Below, piece after piece: positions 63,090 to 64,000 of a DNA stretch of 64,000 bases. A model generated the notes under the pieces. That model was not told where the DNA came from. It searched no databases and worked only from the letters and a program-made list of their open reading frames with translations. Within the stretch, counting starts at the first letter, position 1. Each line of letters starts with the position of its first letter. Position numbers and translations under genes: made by a program. Source of the stretch: Acridotheres tristis (Eukaryota; Chordata; Aves; Passeriformes; Sturnidae); contig CM072899.1 in assembly GCA_037013685.1 (NCBI GenBank), forward strand, positions 12,194,479 through 12,258,478. Direction: 5' to 3'.

Positions 63090-63202
63090 GTGAGTGAGCC
63101 CTGGCCTCGTGCCCTCGTTTGCCCTCGCTGTTCTCAGCTCTGGGAGGGAGGGGGCGAGCGGGGCCCGTCAGCCCTTATAAATAAAGGGGAGGGAAGGGCC
63201 TG

Positions 63203-63424
63203 AAGTTGTGTCAGGGGAGGTTTAGGTTGGATTTTAGGAGAAGGCTTTTCACCCAGAGGGTGGTCGAGCACTAGAATAGGCTCCCCAGGAAAGTGGTCGT
63301 GGCCCCAAGACTGCCAGTTCACAAAGCTCTTGGACGGCGCTCTCAGGCACACGGTGGGATTCCTGGGGCAGGAGTTGGACTCGATGATCTGATTCCAACT
63401 CAGAATATTCTGTGATTCTGTGAA
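63203..63424 (+). mobile_element. CR1 LINE 3' end
   Basis: Plus strand matches the CR1 terminal region: GGTTTAGGTTGGATTTTAGG, AGGCTTTTCACCCAGAGGGT, GGTCGAGCACTAGAATAGGC, then GTTGGACTCGATGATCTGAT, TCCAACTCAGAATATTCTGT and a final GATTCTGTGA. About 220 bp, 5'-truncated, starting some 110 bp from the candidate divergent donor. Confidence 0.94.
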
Positions 63425-64000
63425 AGTGCGGAGCTCAGAGGAGGAGCTGGGGTGACACGTTCTCAGCAGAGCTTGCATGAGAAACAGCAGGAGTGTTCAG
63501 AACATCCTCCTGCTTTCCCTCTGCATACGTGGTCGTTTCATGATCCCAGATTAAAAGCCTAGGGAGCCGCAGTGTGGTTTGATGTGTCCTGTGGCCGGAG
63601 GAATGCTGGCCATGTTTGCCATGTCTTTTTGCAGGTTGGCAGCTGGAGCAGGGGGACTCTTGGAGCAGCAGCTGCAGTACAGGACTGAGGTGGAGTCACT
63701 GGTGCTGTGTCTTCCTGCACTATACCATGGAGCATCATCCAAGGTCATATTTTTGCCTGTTTTCTAAAAGCCGAGGAAAGGTCACTTGCCAAGGTCGTAC
63801 GGTAGGCTGGTGCCGAACGAGTCTCTCCGGTTCAAATACATTTTTAATTCCGTCATTCCCTGTAAAGCAAACAAATGGAAATTGTTGATATAAGATAGAT
63901 GTTGGGGTCGTGCCAGCACTATAATTACCTTTTGACAGGGTGTTAGGATTAGGGATATGGGAGATGGCAGAAGGAGCTGGCAGCTGTGGAGCACGGGAGT
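63425..64000. other. Right-edge region with unassigned exon-like signals
   Basis: About 575 bp. On plus, an acceptor TTTTTGCAG ends at 63,634, followed by an open, protein-like stretch to 63,743 (LLEQQLQYRTEVESLVLCLP), but its donor GTCATA is poor. On minus, an acceptor TTTGCTTTACAG opens at 63,859 into MTELKMYLNRRDSFGTSLPY and a stop at 63,784-63,782. The patch 63,797-63,855 has about six CpG in 60 bases, unlike its flanks. I recognise no family on either strand. Confidence 0.35.

Noticed and set aside
63828..63840. GGTTCAAAT, like a tRNA B box
   Set aside because: No A box at the right distance and no cloverleaf can be drawn around it.
63071..64000. Search for DENND6A, the divergent neighbour of SLMAP in mammals
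   Set aside because: No DENN-type sequence is visible; the gene, if kept, would lie further to the right.
1..64000. A bacterial-type or novel defence, CRISPR or operon system
   Set aside because: The sequence is vertebrate intron and exon with spliced SLMAP throughout; no direct-repeat array of CRISPR type, operon or prokaryotic gene is present.

Overview
The window is vertebrate nuclear DNA, most likely from a bird: it has AT-rich introns, very few transposons, and three fragments matching the 3' part of CR1 LINEs, the typical avian/reptilian retroposon. It holds essentially one gene, SLMAP (sarcolemma-associated protein), on the minus strand, from its CpG-island promoter near 62,900 to an exon that runs off the left end. 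The species cannot be told from the sequence.

SLMAP is a tail-anchored membrane protein with an N-terminal FHA domain and long coiled coils. It is a subunit of the STRIPAK PP2A complex, which dephosphorylates the Hippo kinases MST1/2, and it also acts in muscle membranes and at the centrosome. Seventeen coding exons can be placed to the base. Joined, they give 530 codons plus one base in one open frame. That is residues 1-530 of a protein of about 830 residues; the last coiled coils and the membrane anchor lie beyond position 1.

Layout, right to left (direction of transcription). 62,320-63,070: CpG island with GC boxes, an NRF1 palindrome, a G-quadruplex-prone stretch and a first exon ending at 62,797. 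61,340-61,537: first half of the FHA domain. 30,028-61,339: a 31.3-kb intron with two CR1 fragments and no gene. 29,880-30,027: second half of the FHA domain. 24,367-29,879: an intron holding a second, internal CpG island at about 26,140-26,300 with a plausible alternative first exon and an adjoining 18-bp minisatellite. 18,317-24,366: compact constitutive exons of the coiled coil. 4,765-18,231: six consecutive short exons, each a multiple of three and all in the same phase, forming a cassette region in which any subset can be skipped in frame. 1-90: a further coiled-coil exon, cut by the window edge.

Right of the promoter (63,070-64,000) are a possible divergent plus-strand first exon, a CR1 3' end and a CpG-rich patch with exon-like signals on both strands that I cannot assign. 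The points most worth following up are the internal promoter with its minisatellite, a possible in-frame N-terminal extension of SLMAP, CTCF-like sites within GC-rich intronic inserts, and a hammerhead-ribozyme-like relic at 9,858-9,890.
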